Shown: positions 1 through 7,087, numbered from the stretch's first letter. The stretch: 12,125 nucleotides of DNA from Thermoplasmatota archaeon (GCA_022848835.1 JAJISG010000244.1:1-12125); one strand, 5' to 3'. Translations and numbers: made by a program. Notes: generated by a model from the sequence alone, not told the origin.

Positions 1-163
1 TCTCGTCCAAATACCAGTACGCGCTCTGTCCCACCGTGTCGAAGGCAAGGGTGGCCTCCGTGGATCCCTGGGTCGCGTTCATGTACTCCCCGGCGGGAGA
101 GATGCCGCTGGTGCCCGTGTCGTGGAGGTAGTACCGTTCGGGAGGCGACACCCCCGTGGCGAC
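1..163 (-). CDS. Partial extracytoplasmic domain, in frame behind an amber codon
   Basis: Reading leftward from 163, 54 codons run open to the window edge, beginning VATGVSPPERYYLHD and continuing through small, polar and aromatic residues (GTSGISPAGEYMNATQ, then AYWYLDE near the edge). By hand count 47 of the 54 third positions are G or C, the bias of a coding frame. It lies in exactly the same frame as the membrane protein at 164-430, separated only by the TAG at 164-166. The last transmembrane stretch of that protein would lead straight into this segment, so I think the two are parts of one protein with an outside domain after a membrane anchor. No convincing start codon with a ribosome site lies inside; the internal GTG at 151-149 and ATG at 82-80 would remove the membrane anchor. 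The rest of the gene lies beyond the window and I do not recognise the family. Confidence 0.5.
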
Positions 164-430
164 CTACGCGAGGATGCCGAAGAGGAGGGTGGACAGGAGA
201 ATCCCGATCACCAGGCTGGCGGAGATCCTCCGCTTTCGAAGGCGCCGCAGGCCCACGATTAGGGCGAGCGGGAGGGTCAGGAGGAAGGCCGCGGTCCCGA
301 AGTCCGCCCAGAAACGCGTGAGGGGGGCCAGGCCCGAGGCTAGGAGTAGGGTGACCACTGCTGCGAGCAGGGCCACCAGGATGATGGCCTGAAGGTTGGG
401 CTTTGCAACGCGCTCCATGAATCGGCGCAC
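164..430 (-). CDS. Small multi-pass membrane protein, possibly a truncated N-terminal part
   Basis: The 88-residue product has three hydrophobic stretches, about residues 14-33, 46-63 and 71-87. A basic loop (GLRRLRKRR) lies before the third, so that loop probably faces the cytoplasm. Third codon positions are strongly GC-rich, which supports coding. The start is GTG at 430, preceded by GGTGA on the transcribed strand; ATG at 418 is an alternative five codons in. The frame stops at TAG (166-164) directly after the third hydrophobic stretch, and the same frame continues open to the left edge. The full protein may therefore be a membrane anchor plus an extracytoplasmic domain, interrupted by a nonsense change, a read-through codon or a sequence error. 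It is the first gene after the stop of the TraB-like gene and has its own TATA-like box. I do not recognise a family. Confidence 0.6.
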   Translation of the reverse strand: MRRFMERVAKPNLQAIILVALLAAVVTLLLASGLAPLTRFWADFGTAAFLLTLPLALIVGLRRLRKRRISASLVIGILLSTLLFGILA

Positions 431-460
431 CTCGCCTCACCGTAGCCTCCTCCCGTGTCC

Positions 461-468
461 CCTTAAAG
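461..468 (-). promoter_or_regulatory. TATA-like box for the membrane protein gene
   Basis: CTTTAAGG on the minus strand is centred about 35 bp before the GTG at 430. This fits an archaeal promoter with a leader of roughly 8 nt to GTG or 20 nt to the ATG at 418. The match is weak and GC-flanked. Confidence 0.35.
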
Positions 469-521
469 CGCACGTTCTCATTATCACTCTGGATACTAGG
501 AATCAGGGATGATGATGAGAA

Positions 522-1196
522 TCAGATCCAGGAAGAGAACGCCTTTGGGAGCTCCGAGTAATCTGGAGGCGCTCTGGAGGCCGAACGCTGAAGCCTTCTG
601 TACACACCATCAAACCTCTCCCATTCCACGAGAGCTATCAGGCTCATTTCCTCGCGGCAGAGGGAGGACAAGGTGGAGGCAATGTGGGCTTCCCGTGCCT
701 CTTCCACCCTCCTGCGACCCTTATATCGATTGATGGTAGCATCCAGCTGTATGACGAGTTCCTCTGGTGTCTGCATGTCAAACCGAATATCTGGGAGTCT
801 CTTGAGATTTCTAGACTCTCGAATCATCTCCAATCCGCTGACCTCCCTGCAGTACAGCTCGGTAAACTCCTCCTCATCCATGTCTAGGGGCAGGCAATCG
901 AGATGGAGTAGAGTGGCGACCCGCGCCGCCTCCACAAAGCACGGCGGTGGCTTCTCCACGGGACCAAAACGCCTCAGCTCCCTCATGTATAACTCCTCCT
1001 CGATTCCTGAGGGCGGCGCTTGAATATGTGACTTATTCAGGAGGACATCCAGCTCTTCCGGGGAGATGGAAAGGGCAACGGCATCGTAATCGCCACCGTG
1101 AATAGCTCCTCTGACCTTATCGGCCTCCGACACCAGGCCCCTGATAACAGGCAACAAGGAGACCCTCGAGGGCCCAATCTTGAGGACTCTGATCAC
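522..1196 (-). CDS. Conserved archaeal protein, TraB/PrgY-like
   Basis: The product is 224 residues, soluble, with no signal peptide or membrane segment. Near the N terminus, residues 28-53 (VRGAIHGGDYDAVALSISPEELDVLL) resemble the TraB-type core in which a strand ending in DxVAV follows a helix. The central part (residues 84-126, including PPPCFVEAARVA and LPLDMDEEEFTELYCREVS) also looks like the archaeal TraB-like pattern. Residues 165-190 (EEAREAHIASTL, then MSLIALVEWER) match the usual C-terminal helix followed by a hydrophobic strand. The family assignment is from recalled patterns and is tentative; the biochemical function is unknown. It starts with GTG overlapping the TGA of the upstream regulator by four bases (GTGA), and the end of the regulator gene supplies a purine-rich ribosome site. 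The two genes are therefore almost surely one transcript. Confidence 0.6.
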   Translation of the reverse strand: MIRVLKIGPSRVSLLPVIRGLVSEADKVRGAIHGGDYDAVALSISPEELDVLLNKSHIQAPPSGIEEELYMRELRRFGPVEKPPPCFVEAARVATLLHLDCLPLDMDEEEFTELYCREVSGLEMIRESRNLKRLPDIRFDMQTPEELVIQLDATINRYKGRRRVEEAREAHIASTLSSLCREEMSLIALVEWERFDGVYRRLQRSASRAPPDYSELPKAFSSWI

Positions 1197-2134
1197 TCCC
1201 TCCTCTCCTCCACGAGCTCCACCATCTCCTCCCGACCCTGCAGCTTTCCAAGCTCCCTGGAGTCTATGATGGGGATGCCCGAGAGAATATTCCGCGCCCT
1301 TCTCCCTTCCACGAACATGACGGGGTCCCTCTCCACAACCTTGGAGAGGTTGAATACGACCTCAGCCTTCCTATCCAGCTCTTTCTCACTCCTCCCCATT
1401 CCCGCCAGAAAGAGCACCTCCTGATCCTTGGTGATGGCGTCGAAGGGAGACTTCTGCGTCAAGAAGACCTCGTAACCGAGTTCCCTCAACAGCCTCATTA
1501 TCTGGGCCTTGAAGCCGTGCAGACCAGGAGAACCCCCCCGGCTCATCTCGTAATCCCTCTGGGAGGAGAAGGGATCGAGAGGTTGAACCAGTGGCTCTCT
1601 GAGGAACTCCTCCAACCTCAGGGCCACCTCGACGGTGGCGCTCATGCCCTTCAGGTACATCTGTATGGTCCTCCGAGATACATGCGCGACCTCCGCCAGC
1701 TGCCCCAGGGATAGGCCAAAAACCTCCCGAGCACGCCTCAGCAGGTCAGTATCGAGCTTGACGTAGAGACCTCCAGGAGCGGAGAATATGAAGGGTGGAA
1801 CGCCCTCCTCCAGATACTCCTTGAGCGTCTCCGGGGAGGCGATAGGGATGCCAAAGCGGGAGTAGACCACGCCCTCCTCGAGCCGTCCAGCGCTGCTCTT
1901 CACACCTACAAGGAGTGTCGATGCACTGAGACTGAGGCCAATCGACCTCAGCTCCAGGGCGCAGGCCTCGCTGAGGGCATCCACATTCAGCAGGACCTTA
2001 GTGAGAAGGAGTTCTGCATCCCTCCGAGCTGCGAGGTCGAAGCTCAATCCTCGACTCCAGTTCTTCTCGCTGACGTAGAAGCCAGTCCTGTAGAGGACCT
2101 CCCGGACCTCCGTCATCAGTAGCTCTCGGTCCAC
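1193..2134 (-). CDS. Archaeal HTH transcriptional regulator, COG1395 type
   Basis: This 313-residue protein matches the archaeal family usually called putative HTH-type transcriptional regulatory protein. Residues 1-125 form an alpha/beta domain with SFDLAARRDAELLLTKVL (32-49), a pattern like a PD-(D/E)xK nuclease fold but not a clear active site. The conserved EEGVVYSRFGIP and GVPPFIFSAPGGLYVKLD follow. Residues 131-181 are an Xre/Cro-type helix-turn-helix (LSLGQLAEVAHVSRRTIQMY), ending with EPLVQPLDPF as in the family. Residues 208-313 are a second alpha/beta domain echoing the first (YEVFLTQKSPFDAI). The start is GTG at 2134. It has no clear ribosome site, but a strong TATA box lies 26 bp upstream, pointing to a leaderless message. 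A 16-bp palindrome between the TATA box and the start suggests autoregulation (inference). A TraB-like gene overlaps its stop. Confidence 0.85.
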   Translation of the reverse strand: MDRELLMTEVREVLYRTGFYVSEKNWSRGLSFDLAARRDAELLLTKVLLNVDALSEACALELRSIGLSLSASTLLVGVKSSAGRLEEGVVYSRFGIPIASPETLKEYLEEGVPPFIFSAPGGLYVKLDTDLLRRAREVFGLSLGQLAEVAHVSRRTIQMYLKGMSATVEVALRLEEFLREPLVQPLDPFSSQRDYEMSRGGSPGLHGFKAQIMRLLRELGYEVFLTQKSPFDAITKDQEVLFLAGMGRSEKELDRKAEVVFNLSKVVERDPVMFVEGRRARNILSGIPIIDSRELGKLQGREEMVELVEERRE

Positions 2135-2141
2135 GGTTAGG

Positions 2142-2157
2142 AGAAGATTACTCTTCT
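2142..2157. repeat. Perfect 6-bp inverted repeat, candidate operator
   Basis: AGAAGA-TTAC-TCTTCT is a perfect inverted repeat with a 4-bp spacer. It sits between the regulator's TATA box (sharing one base with it) and its start codon at 2134. This is where archaeal repressors commonly bind to block polymerase recruitment. Binding by the COG1395 regulator itself is inference. Confidence 0.5.
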
Positions 2158-2164
2158 ATATAAA
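2157..2164 (-). promoter_or_regulatory. TATA box of the COG1395 regulator gene
   Basis: TTTATATA on the minus strand is centred 26 bp before the GTG start at 2134, so transcription should begin at or next to the start codon. It is the best TATA box in the window. Confidence 0.7.
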
Positions 2165-2283
2165 CGAGACTTCGGTGCCACCCCAGGTTCGCAGGCTCCT
2201 TGCATCGAACGGGAGGATATCACAAGTCACGGTCCGACAGTCCAATTACAGGGGGAGGCAACCAGGAGGAGGCTAGTTACATC

Positions 2284-2289
2284 TTATAT
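2284..2289 (+). promoter_or_regulatory. TATA box of endA
   Basis: TTATAT is centred about 24 bp before the ATG at 2310 and 27 bp before the second ATG at 2313. This suggests a leaderless endA message, perhaps starting at the second ATG. About 115 bp between this box and the divergent regulator promoter hold no gene that I can see. Confidence 0.55.
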
Positions 2290-2309
2290 CGGGAACCCCC
2301 TTAGCTGGT

Positions 2310-3365
2310 ATGATGGCCTCCAGGATGGTGGACGGAAAGGTCCTAGTGGATGATCCTGCGCGGGGAAGCCAGCTGTACAGCCGGGGATACTTCGGGAACC
2401 CCCTCTCTGGCGGAGGTGTGGAGCTGGATCTGGTGGAGGCCACCTACTTGATGGAGATGGGGAAGCTGGATGTCCTCAAGGGGGGGAGGCGCCTTCGGAT
2501 GGAGGATCTCCTGCGAGCGGGGCACACCCTCAACCCCAACTTTGAGATCAGATATCTCGTATACAGGGACCTGCGGCAGAGAGGATACGTGGTCAAGCCG
2601 GGAATCCCGCCCCTGGACTTCAGGGTGTTCCCTCGGGGCACGGGGCCTGACAAGGGGCCCACCAAGTACTGGGTCCTGGCCATCTCCGAGAGGAGCGTCT
2701 TCGATATCGAGGAGCTGGAGTCCTACATCGCGGACGTGGCCAACGTCCGGAAACAGCTCATAGTTGCGGTAGTGGACGAGGAGAGTGACATCACCTTCTA
2801 CAGAGTCTCCAAGGCATCGCCCAGGGGTGATCTCAAGGAGGATGGTGGCGACTCCCCGACGGAGGCCCTCTTCATGAAGGACAGGGCCATCATCCTCGAT
2901 CCGGAGAAGGCCAGCGGGTTATATGGACTCGGGTTCTACGGTAGGATGCTGGGAGACAAGCTTCAGCTCTCGCTCCTGGAAACCGTATACCTCGCAAAGA
3001 GGGGATTGCTGGTCGTCAGACGGGCTCAGACAGGAAGGAGGATAGGATTGGCAACCCTCCTCAAGGATGCGAAGGCCGTACAGCCGGATCTGGAGATGAG
3101 GCTGAAGGTGTATGAGGATCTCAAGGGTAGGGGCGTCATCGTCAAGACGGGTTTCAAGTACGGCTCTCACTTCCGCGGATACGAGGGCGATCCTGAGGAA
3201 CATCACGCAAAATACCTCATACACGCTCTCCCGGAGGGATTCAGAGGCATGTGGCCGGAGATCAGCAGGGCCGTAAGGCTCGCCCACGGGGTCCGCAAGG
3301 AGATACTCCTGGGCAGGCTGGGGCCTCGGGTCGAGTATATCAGGCTTCAGCGCATCAGGCCGTGA
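2310..3365 (+). CDS. endA: tRNA-splicing endonuclease, two-repeat (homodimeric) type
   Basis: This enzyme cuts introns from precursor tRNAs at bulge-helix-bulge motifs, leaving 2',3'-cyclic phosphate ends. The 351 residues contain two copies of the EndA fold (about 7-168 and 190-351), as in the alpha2 enzymes of Archaeoglobus and other euryarchaea. The C-terminal copy has the full catalytic set: Tyr291 in HFRGY, His299 in HHAKYLIH and Lys330 in GVRKEIL. In the N-terminal copy the matching positions read Phe107 (DFRVF), Thr118 (GPTKYW) and Lys148 (VRKQL), so it should be inactive. It carries an acidic stretch (VVDEESDITFYRV, about 154-166) like the L10 loop that contacts the partner subunit. 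An acidic, flexible linker joins the copies (about 170-190). Two adjacent ATGs make the exact start uncertain by one codon; a TATA box and no ribosome site suggest a leaderless message. It stands alone, divergent from the regulator. Confidence 0.93.
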   Translation: MMASRMVDGKVLVDDPARGSQLYSRGYFGNPLSGGGVELDLVEATYLMEMGKLDVLKGGRRLRMEDLLRAGHTLNPNFEIRYLVYRDLRQRGYVVKPGIPPLDFRVFPRGTGPDKGPTKYWVLAISERSVFDIEELESYIADVANVRKQLIVAVVDEESDITFYRVSKASPRGDLKEDGGDSPTEALFMKDRAIILDPEKASGLYGLGFYGRMLGDKLQLSLLETVYLAKRGLLVVRRAQTGRRIGLATLLKDAKAVQPDLEMRLKVYEDLKGRGVIVKTGFKYGSHFRGYEGDPEEHHAKYLIHALPEGFRGMWPEISRAVRLAHGVRKEILLGRLGPRVEYIRLQRIRP

Positions 3366-3439
3366 AGCCCTTCGAGGTCCTCTCGGCGTCACATCCGGAC
3401 GGAAGAAGAGTTAATGTGGCCTTCCCGACTTCCCCCCAC

Positions 3440-4327
3440 ATGAAACGGGAAGTCTCAAAGACCAGGCCCTCCACTTTCTCGATCGTCGCCCTCGACCAGA
3501 CCACTGGCGATCTGGGAGTCGCCACTCAGTCCAAGTTCATCGCCGTAGGAGCGGTGGTGCCCTGGGCGGAGGCTAAGGTGGGCGCCGTGGCCACACAAGC
3601 GGCCGCCAACGTCTCTTACGGTTCCCGTGGACTGGAGATGCTTAAGAGTGGCAGACATCCGCAGGAGGTCGTGAAGAGAATGACGGAGGCCGATGAAGAG
3701 GCCGACATCCGGCAGGTGGGAATCGTCGACTCCAAGGGAAGGGCGGAGGCCTTCACCGGGAGTAGCTGCTACGGCTGGGCTGGCCATGTGGTCGGTGAGG
3801 GCTTCTGTACCCTGGGAAACATCCTCGCATCGGAGGAGGTTGTTCAGGCCATGGCTCATGCCTACGAGAGCATGGATGCATATCTTCCGGAGAGGTTACT
3901 GGCAGCCCTGGAGGCGGGGCAGAACGCCGGCGGCGACAGACGAGGACAGCAGTCCGCGGCCCTACTGGTGGTCCGGGAGGGCGGGAGTCACGGTGGGTAC
4001 ACGGACAGGTACATAGACATCCGAGTGGACGAGCATCCTGCTCCCATCCAGGAGTTGAAGCGGATCTTCAGGATATACGACCTGACACTTCTGGAGAGGG
4101 AGGATCCCGAGGATTTGGTGAAACTGGAGGGTGGTGTGGCGAAGGAGGTGAAGGAGATCCTCGCCCGAGCCGGCTTCTACGAGGGTGCAGTCAACCGTAA
4201 GTGGGATGAGAAGGGGGTGGAGGCCCTCAGAGATTACTTCAACATAAACAACTTCGAGAATAAGTGGAGGGACGATGGGCTTCTCTGGAGATCCATCTAC
4301 CACTACATGCGAGACACCGTCTCATAG
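3440..4327 (+). CDS. DUF1028 Ntn-hydrolase-like protein with C-terminal PG-binding-like domain
   Basis: Residues 12-60 (TFSIVALDQTTGDLGVATQSKF, then GAVVPWAEAKVGAVATQAAAN) are the hallmark of DUF1028 (COG3342), grouped with N-terminal-nucleophile hydrolases; its substrate is not established. The Ntn-like domain covers about residues 10-215. Residues 222-295 (VKEILARAGFYEGAVNRKWDEKGVEALRDYF and on) resemble the domain named putative peptidoglycan-binding that often ends this family. I chose ATG 3440 (295 residues) because a longer in-frame start at 3251 would overlap endA heavily, and the family usually begins close to the TFSIVA motif. A GTG at 3416 is possible but less likely. The expected nucleophile Thr is residue 12, so an 11-residue lead would have to be cut off or the Thr is not used. 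A weak TTAATG box lies 27 bp upstream. The gene ends with TAG, 2 nt before the convergent amidohydrolase stop. Confidence 0.85.
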   Translation: MKREVSKTRPSTFSIVALDQTTGDLGVATQSKFIAVGAVVPWAEAKVGAVATQAAANVSYGSRGLEMLKSGRHPQEVVKRMTEADEEADIRQVGIVDSKGRAEAFTGSSCYGWAGHVVGEGFCTLGNILASEEVVQAMAHAYESMDAYLPERLLAALEAGQNAGGDRRGQQSAALLVVREGGSHGGYTDRYIDIRVDEHPAPIQELKRIFRIYDLTLLEREDPEDLVKLEGGVAKEVKEILARAGFYEGAVNRKWDEKGVEALRDYFNINNFENKWRDDGLLWRSIYHYMRDTVS

Positions 4328-4329
4328 GG

Positions 4330-5865
4330 CTATGCGCCCTCGTAGACAATACGACCATCGAAGATGGTCATGTAGACCGGTATCTCCTCAATCCTTTCGG
4401 TGTACTGAAGCGGGTCCTTCTCCAGTACGACCAGGTCCGCAAGCTTACCGGGTTCTATAGTCCCCTTCAACCCTTCTTCAAAGCTGGCGTAGGCCGGGGT
4501 CTGGGTATAGCACCGCAAGGCCTCTTCGGCAGACAGTCTCTGATTCTCAAAGGGGGCGTTGACCGCCCAATGGACCCCAAAAAGCGGTGAAAAGGGCATG
4601 TGATCTGAACCAAAGGCCAGTTGTATGCCTTCGTCCAACACCAGACGAAGTGGGTTGTTGCGCCTCATCCGCTCCACCCCGAGCCTCTCTTCGTAGAGGC
4701 CGCCAGGGCGTCCCCACTTACCGATGAAATTGGGCTGCATCGAAGCTACGATGCCCAGCCTCTTCGCCACCCTTAGGTTTTCATCGCTCGGCAGCTCGAG
4801 ATGCTCGATCCGATGCCTCTTGCCCTCACAGTCGACCCGTGAAAGACCCCGGAGGGCTACTTCGATGCCCCTGTCTCCGATGGCGTGAAGAGCCAGCTGG
4901 AAGCCCGCTCCCGCGGCTTCCCGGATGAGCTTGAACATCTCCTCTTCAGAGCTCATCAGCCTACCAGGGTTGCCTGGTTCATCCTCAAAGTCTTGGAGGA
5001 GGGCGGCCGTTCTGGCTCCCAGGGAACCATCGAGGAAGGCCTTTATGGGTCCGAGTCTGAGGTGTTGCCCACCGAGGCCCGAGGAGAAGCCTCCTCCCAG
5101 CAGGTTTGGGAGCTCCTCCGAACTGATCATGAGGTTGACCCTTAGCATCAGGTCTGCCCTGCGATGGATGCGGAGGTAGGCAGCGACCTCTCTGCGATCT
5201 ACGATGTCGTGGATGGCTGTGATGCCCAGGCTGTGCGCCTTTCTGATCATTCTCCGTATGCCGTCGGCGATCTGATCGATATCGGGCCTCGTGGCATCCA
5301 ATACCGCCTGGGCTGCCTCCTCCTTGAGGATTCCCGTGGGGTTCCCATCCCTGTCCCGCTCCACTCCCACGAGTCCCTCCAAGGGCAGCCGCTCCAGAGT
5401 CTGGGAGTTCGCCACCGCCATATGCCCATCGACTCTCATCAAGGCGACGGGATTGTGCGGGGCAACCCGGTCCAGGTCGGTTCGGAGAGGGTACCTCCTA
5501 ACTGGCCACCCACTCTCATCCCAGTTCCTCCCCAGAATCCACTCGCCAGGCTCCCTGGTGCGAACGACTTCGAGGAGTTTCCCCTGCAGTTCCTCGAGGG
5601 AGGAGGCGTCCCCCAGGTCGAGGGAAGAGAGGCGAGAGCCAACGCTCGCTAGATGGGAATGGGAATCGGTGAAGCCTGGCAGCACCCTCCGCCCCTCTAG
5701 GTCGATAATCCTTGTCTCCGGCCCAGCGAAACCGATCGCCTCGGCCTTCAGGCCGACGGCCAGTATGCGGCCCTGCCCCAAGGCCACAGCCTCAGCCTCA
5801 GGCACCTCCTCAGACCAGGTGAGAATCCTGGCCCCTATGAGAACGATGTCGGCACTCAGCCTCAT
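4330..5865 (-). CDS. Amidohydrolase, YtcJ-like (amidohydrolase 3 family)
   Basis: The 511-residue length and motifs fit the metal-dependent amidohydrolase 3 family (COG1574), cytoplasmic enzymes that hydrolyse amide or imine bonds; the substrate cannot be told from sequence. The N-terminal beta part (residues 1-60) leads into GFTDSHSHL with metal ligands His69 and His71. PIKAFLDGSLGARTA (273-287) carries Lys275, a candidate bridging lysine. His327 lies in LALHAIGDRG, His355 in RIEHLEL, and Asp421 in GSDHMPFSP is the expected catalytic Asp. The C terminus (GTIEPGKLADLVVLEKDPL) returns to the beta domain. The ATG overlaps the aminotransferase stop as ATGA, with GGGGAG a few bases upstream, so the two genes are translationally coupled. 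This suggests the pair acts on related nitrogen compounds, for example freeing and then transaminating an amino acid (inference). The gene ends with TAG. Confidence 0.88.
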   Translation of the reverse strand: MRLSADIVLIGARILTWSEEVPEAEAVALGQGRILAVGLKAEAIGFAGPETRIIDLEGRRVLPGFTDSHSHLASVGSRLSSLDLGDASSLEELQGKLLEVVRTREPGEWILGRNWDESGWPVRRYPLRTDLDRVAPHNPVALMRVDGHMAVANSQTLERLPLEGLVGVERDRDGNPTGILKEEAAQAVLDATRPDIDQIADGIRRMIRKAHSLGITAIHDIVDRREVAAYLRIHRRADLMLRVNLMISSEELPNLLGGGFSSGLGGQHLRLGPIKAFLDGSLGARTAALLQDFEDEPGNPGRLMSSEEEMFKLIREAAGAGFQLALHAIGDRGIEVALRGLSRVDCEGKRHRIEHLELPSDENLRVAKRLGIVASMQPNFIGKWGRPGGLYEERLGVERMRRNNPLRLVLDEGIQLAFGSDHMPFSPLFGVHWAVNAPFENQRLSAEEALRCYTQTPAYASFEEGLKGTIEPGKLADLVVLEKDPLQYTERIEEIPVYMTIFDGRIVYEGA

Positions 5866-7073
5866 CGATCGCTCCCCAGCTTTTCCAGCCTCTTAGCAGC
5901 CATCTCCAGGGTCTCCAGTCTCTTGGGGAAGGCGAAACGGACAAGGAACTTGCCCTCCTCCGGATGAGAGAAGAAGCTACTTCCCGGAACCACGGCGACC
6001 CCCACCTCCTTCACCAGATGTTGGGCAAACTCCACGTCATTCTCGAAGCCGAAGGCTGTTATGTCTGCCATGATGTAGTATGCACCTTCAGGCTTGATGC
6101 AGTGGTAGCCCAGGGACTGGAGGGTACTGAAGAGCAACTCCCTCCTCTCGGTGTAGTCCTCCCGCAGAGCCTCGAAGTATGAGTCCGGCATCTCTAGGGC
6201 GCGGGCACCCGCCATCTGGAGCGGATGGGGGGCTCCCACCGTCAGGAAGTCGTGGGTCCTGCGGATGACCGCTGTGAGGGTCTTCGGGGCAATGGCGTAG
6301 CCCAGCCTCCACCCCGTCACGCTGAATGTCTTAGACAGCCCGCTGATGGTTACCGTCCTCTCCCACATGTCCCCCAGGGTGGCGACGCTTACGTGCCGCC
6401 TGCCGTCGTATACTATATGCTCGTAGATCTCATCCGTGACACAGACCGCGTCATGGTCCTCGCAGAGGTCGCCAATCAACTTGAGATCGCTCCGGGGGAT
6501 CACCTTTCCGGTGGGGTTGTTTGGGGTGTTGAGAATCAGCGCCTTCGTCCTGGGACCGAAGGCCTCCTTCAGACCCTCCTCCTCTACCCGGAAGTCGGGC
6601 CATTCCATCGGCACGAAACGCGGTATCGCCCCCGACATTATGGAGTCAGGGCCATAGTTCTCGTAGAAGGGCTCGAAGATGACCACCTCTTCGCCCGGAT
6701 TCATCAGGGAAAGCATGGACGCCATCATCGCCTCGGTCGCTCCACAGGTCACCACGACGTTCTCATCTGGATCCACCTCGAACCCCTGGAAACGAAGGAA
6801 GCTGGTGGCGATAGCCTCCCGGAAGGCCTCCGAGCCCCAGGTGGTGGAGTACTGGTTGTAGCCTTCCTCCAGGGCCGCCTTCGCCGCCTCGACGACCTCT
6901 TGCGGCGGATCGAAATCGGGGAAGCCCTGGGATAGGTTGATGGCGCCGTGGAGGTTGGCGAGCCTGGTCATCTCCCGAATGACGGACTCAGGAAAGTGCT
7001 GAACCCTCTCCGACACCCTCCTGTCTGGAATCTCGAAGGATGTCTTATGCTGGCCCTCCCCTCCAGATGACAC
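5862..7073 (-). CDS. Class I/II PLP-dependent aminotransferase
   Basis: The 403-residue protein is a fold-type I aminotransferase. Visible signatures are NLSQGFPDFDPP (46-57), Asn186 in NTPNNPTGK, Asp214 and Tyr217 in CVTDEIYEHIVY for PLP contacts, the Schiff-base Lys248 in SGLSKTFSVTGWRLGY, and the substrate-carboxylate Arg in FLVRFAF near the end. The QGFPDFDPP and YNQYSTTWG patterns resemble the kynurenine/methionine/aromatic aminotransferase branch, but substrate choice is uncertain. The start is GTG at 7073, placed by a TATA box 27 bp upstream and no ribosome site, hence probably leaderless. An in-frame alternative would remove only the divergent first 15-20 residues. The stop overlaps the amidohydrolase start (ATGA), so this is the first gene of a two-gene operon. 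It is divergent from the flavin/PLP-fold gene at 7209. Confidence 0.92.
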   Translation of the reverse strand: MSSGGEGQHKTSFEIPDRRVSERVQHFPESVIREMTRLANLHGAINLSQGFPDFDPPQEVVEAAKAALEEGYNQYSTTWGSEAFREAIATSFLRFQGFEVDPDENVVVTCGATEAMMASMLSLMNPGEEVVIFEPFYENYGPDSIMSGAIPRFVPMEWPDFRVEEEGLKEAFGPRTKALILNTPNNPTGKVIPRSDLKLIGDLCEDHDAVCVTDEIYEHIVYDGRRHVSVATLGDMWERTVTISGLSKTFSVTGWRLGYAIAPKTLTAVIRRTHDFLTVGAPHPLQMAGARALEMPDSYFEALREDYTERRELLFSTLQSLGYHCIKPEGAYYIMADITAFGFENDVEFAQHLVKEVGVAVVPGSSFFSHPEEGKFLVRFAFPKRLETLEMAAKRLEKLGSDR

Positions 7074-7087
7074 GCGCCCAAACGACG

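Noticed and set aside
508..516. ATGATGATGA resembling a C/D-box C motif
   Set aside because: It lies at the 3' end of the TraB-like gene, and no D box or guide arrangement is evident.
2165..2280. Possible tRNA suggested by GGTTCGCAGG in the regulator-endA gap
   Set aside because: The T-arm-like bases have no complementary stem, and no acceptor or anticodon arm could be formed around them.
6225..6935. Long plus-strand frame (236 codons) opposite the aminotransferase
   Set aside because: It lies antisense to a clear aminotransferase with intact PLP motifs, and is a by-product of GC-rich codon bias.
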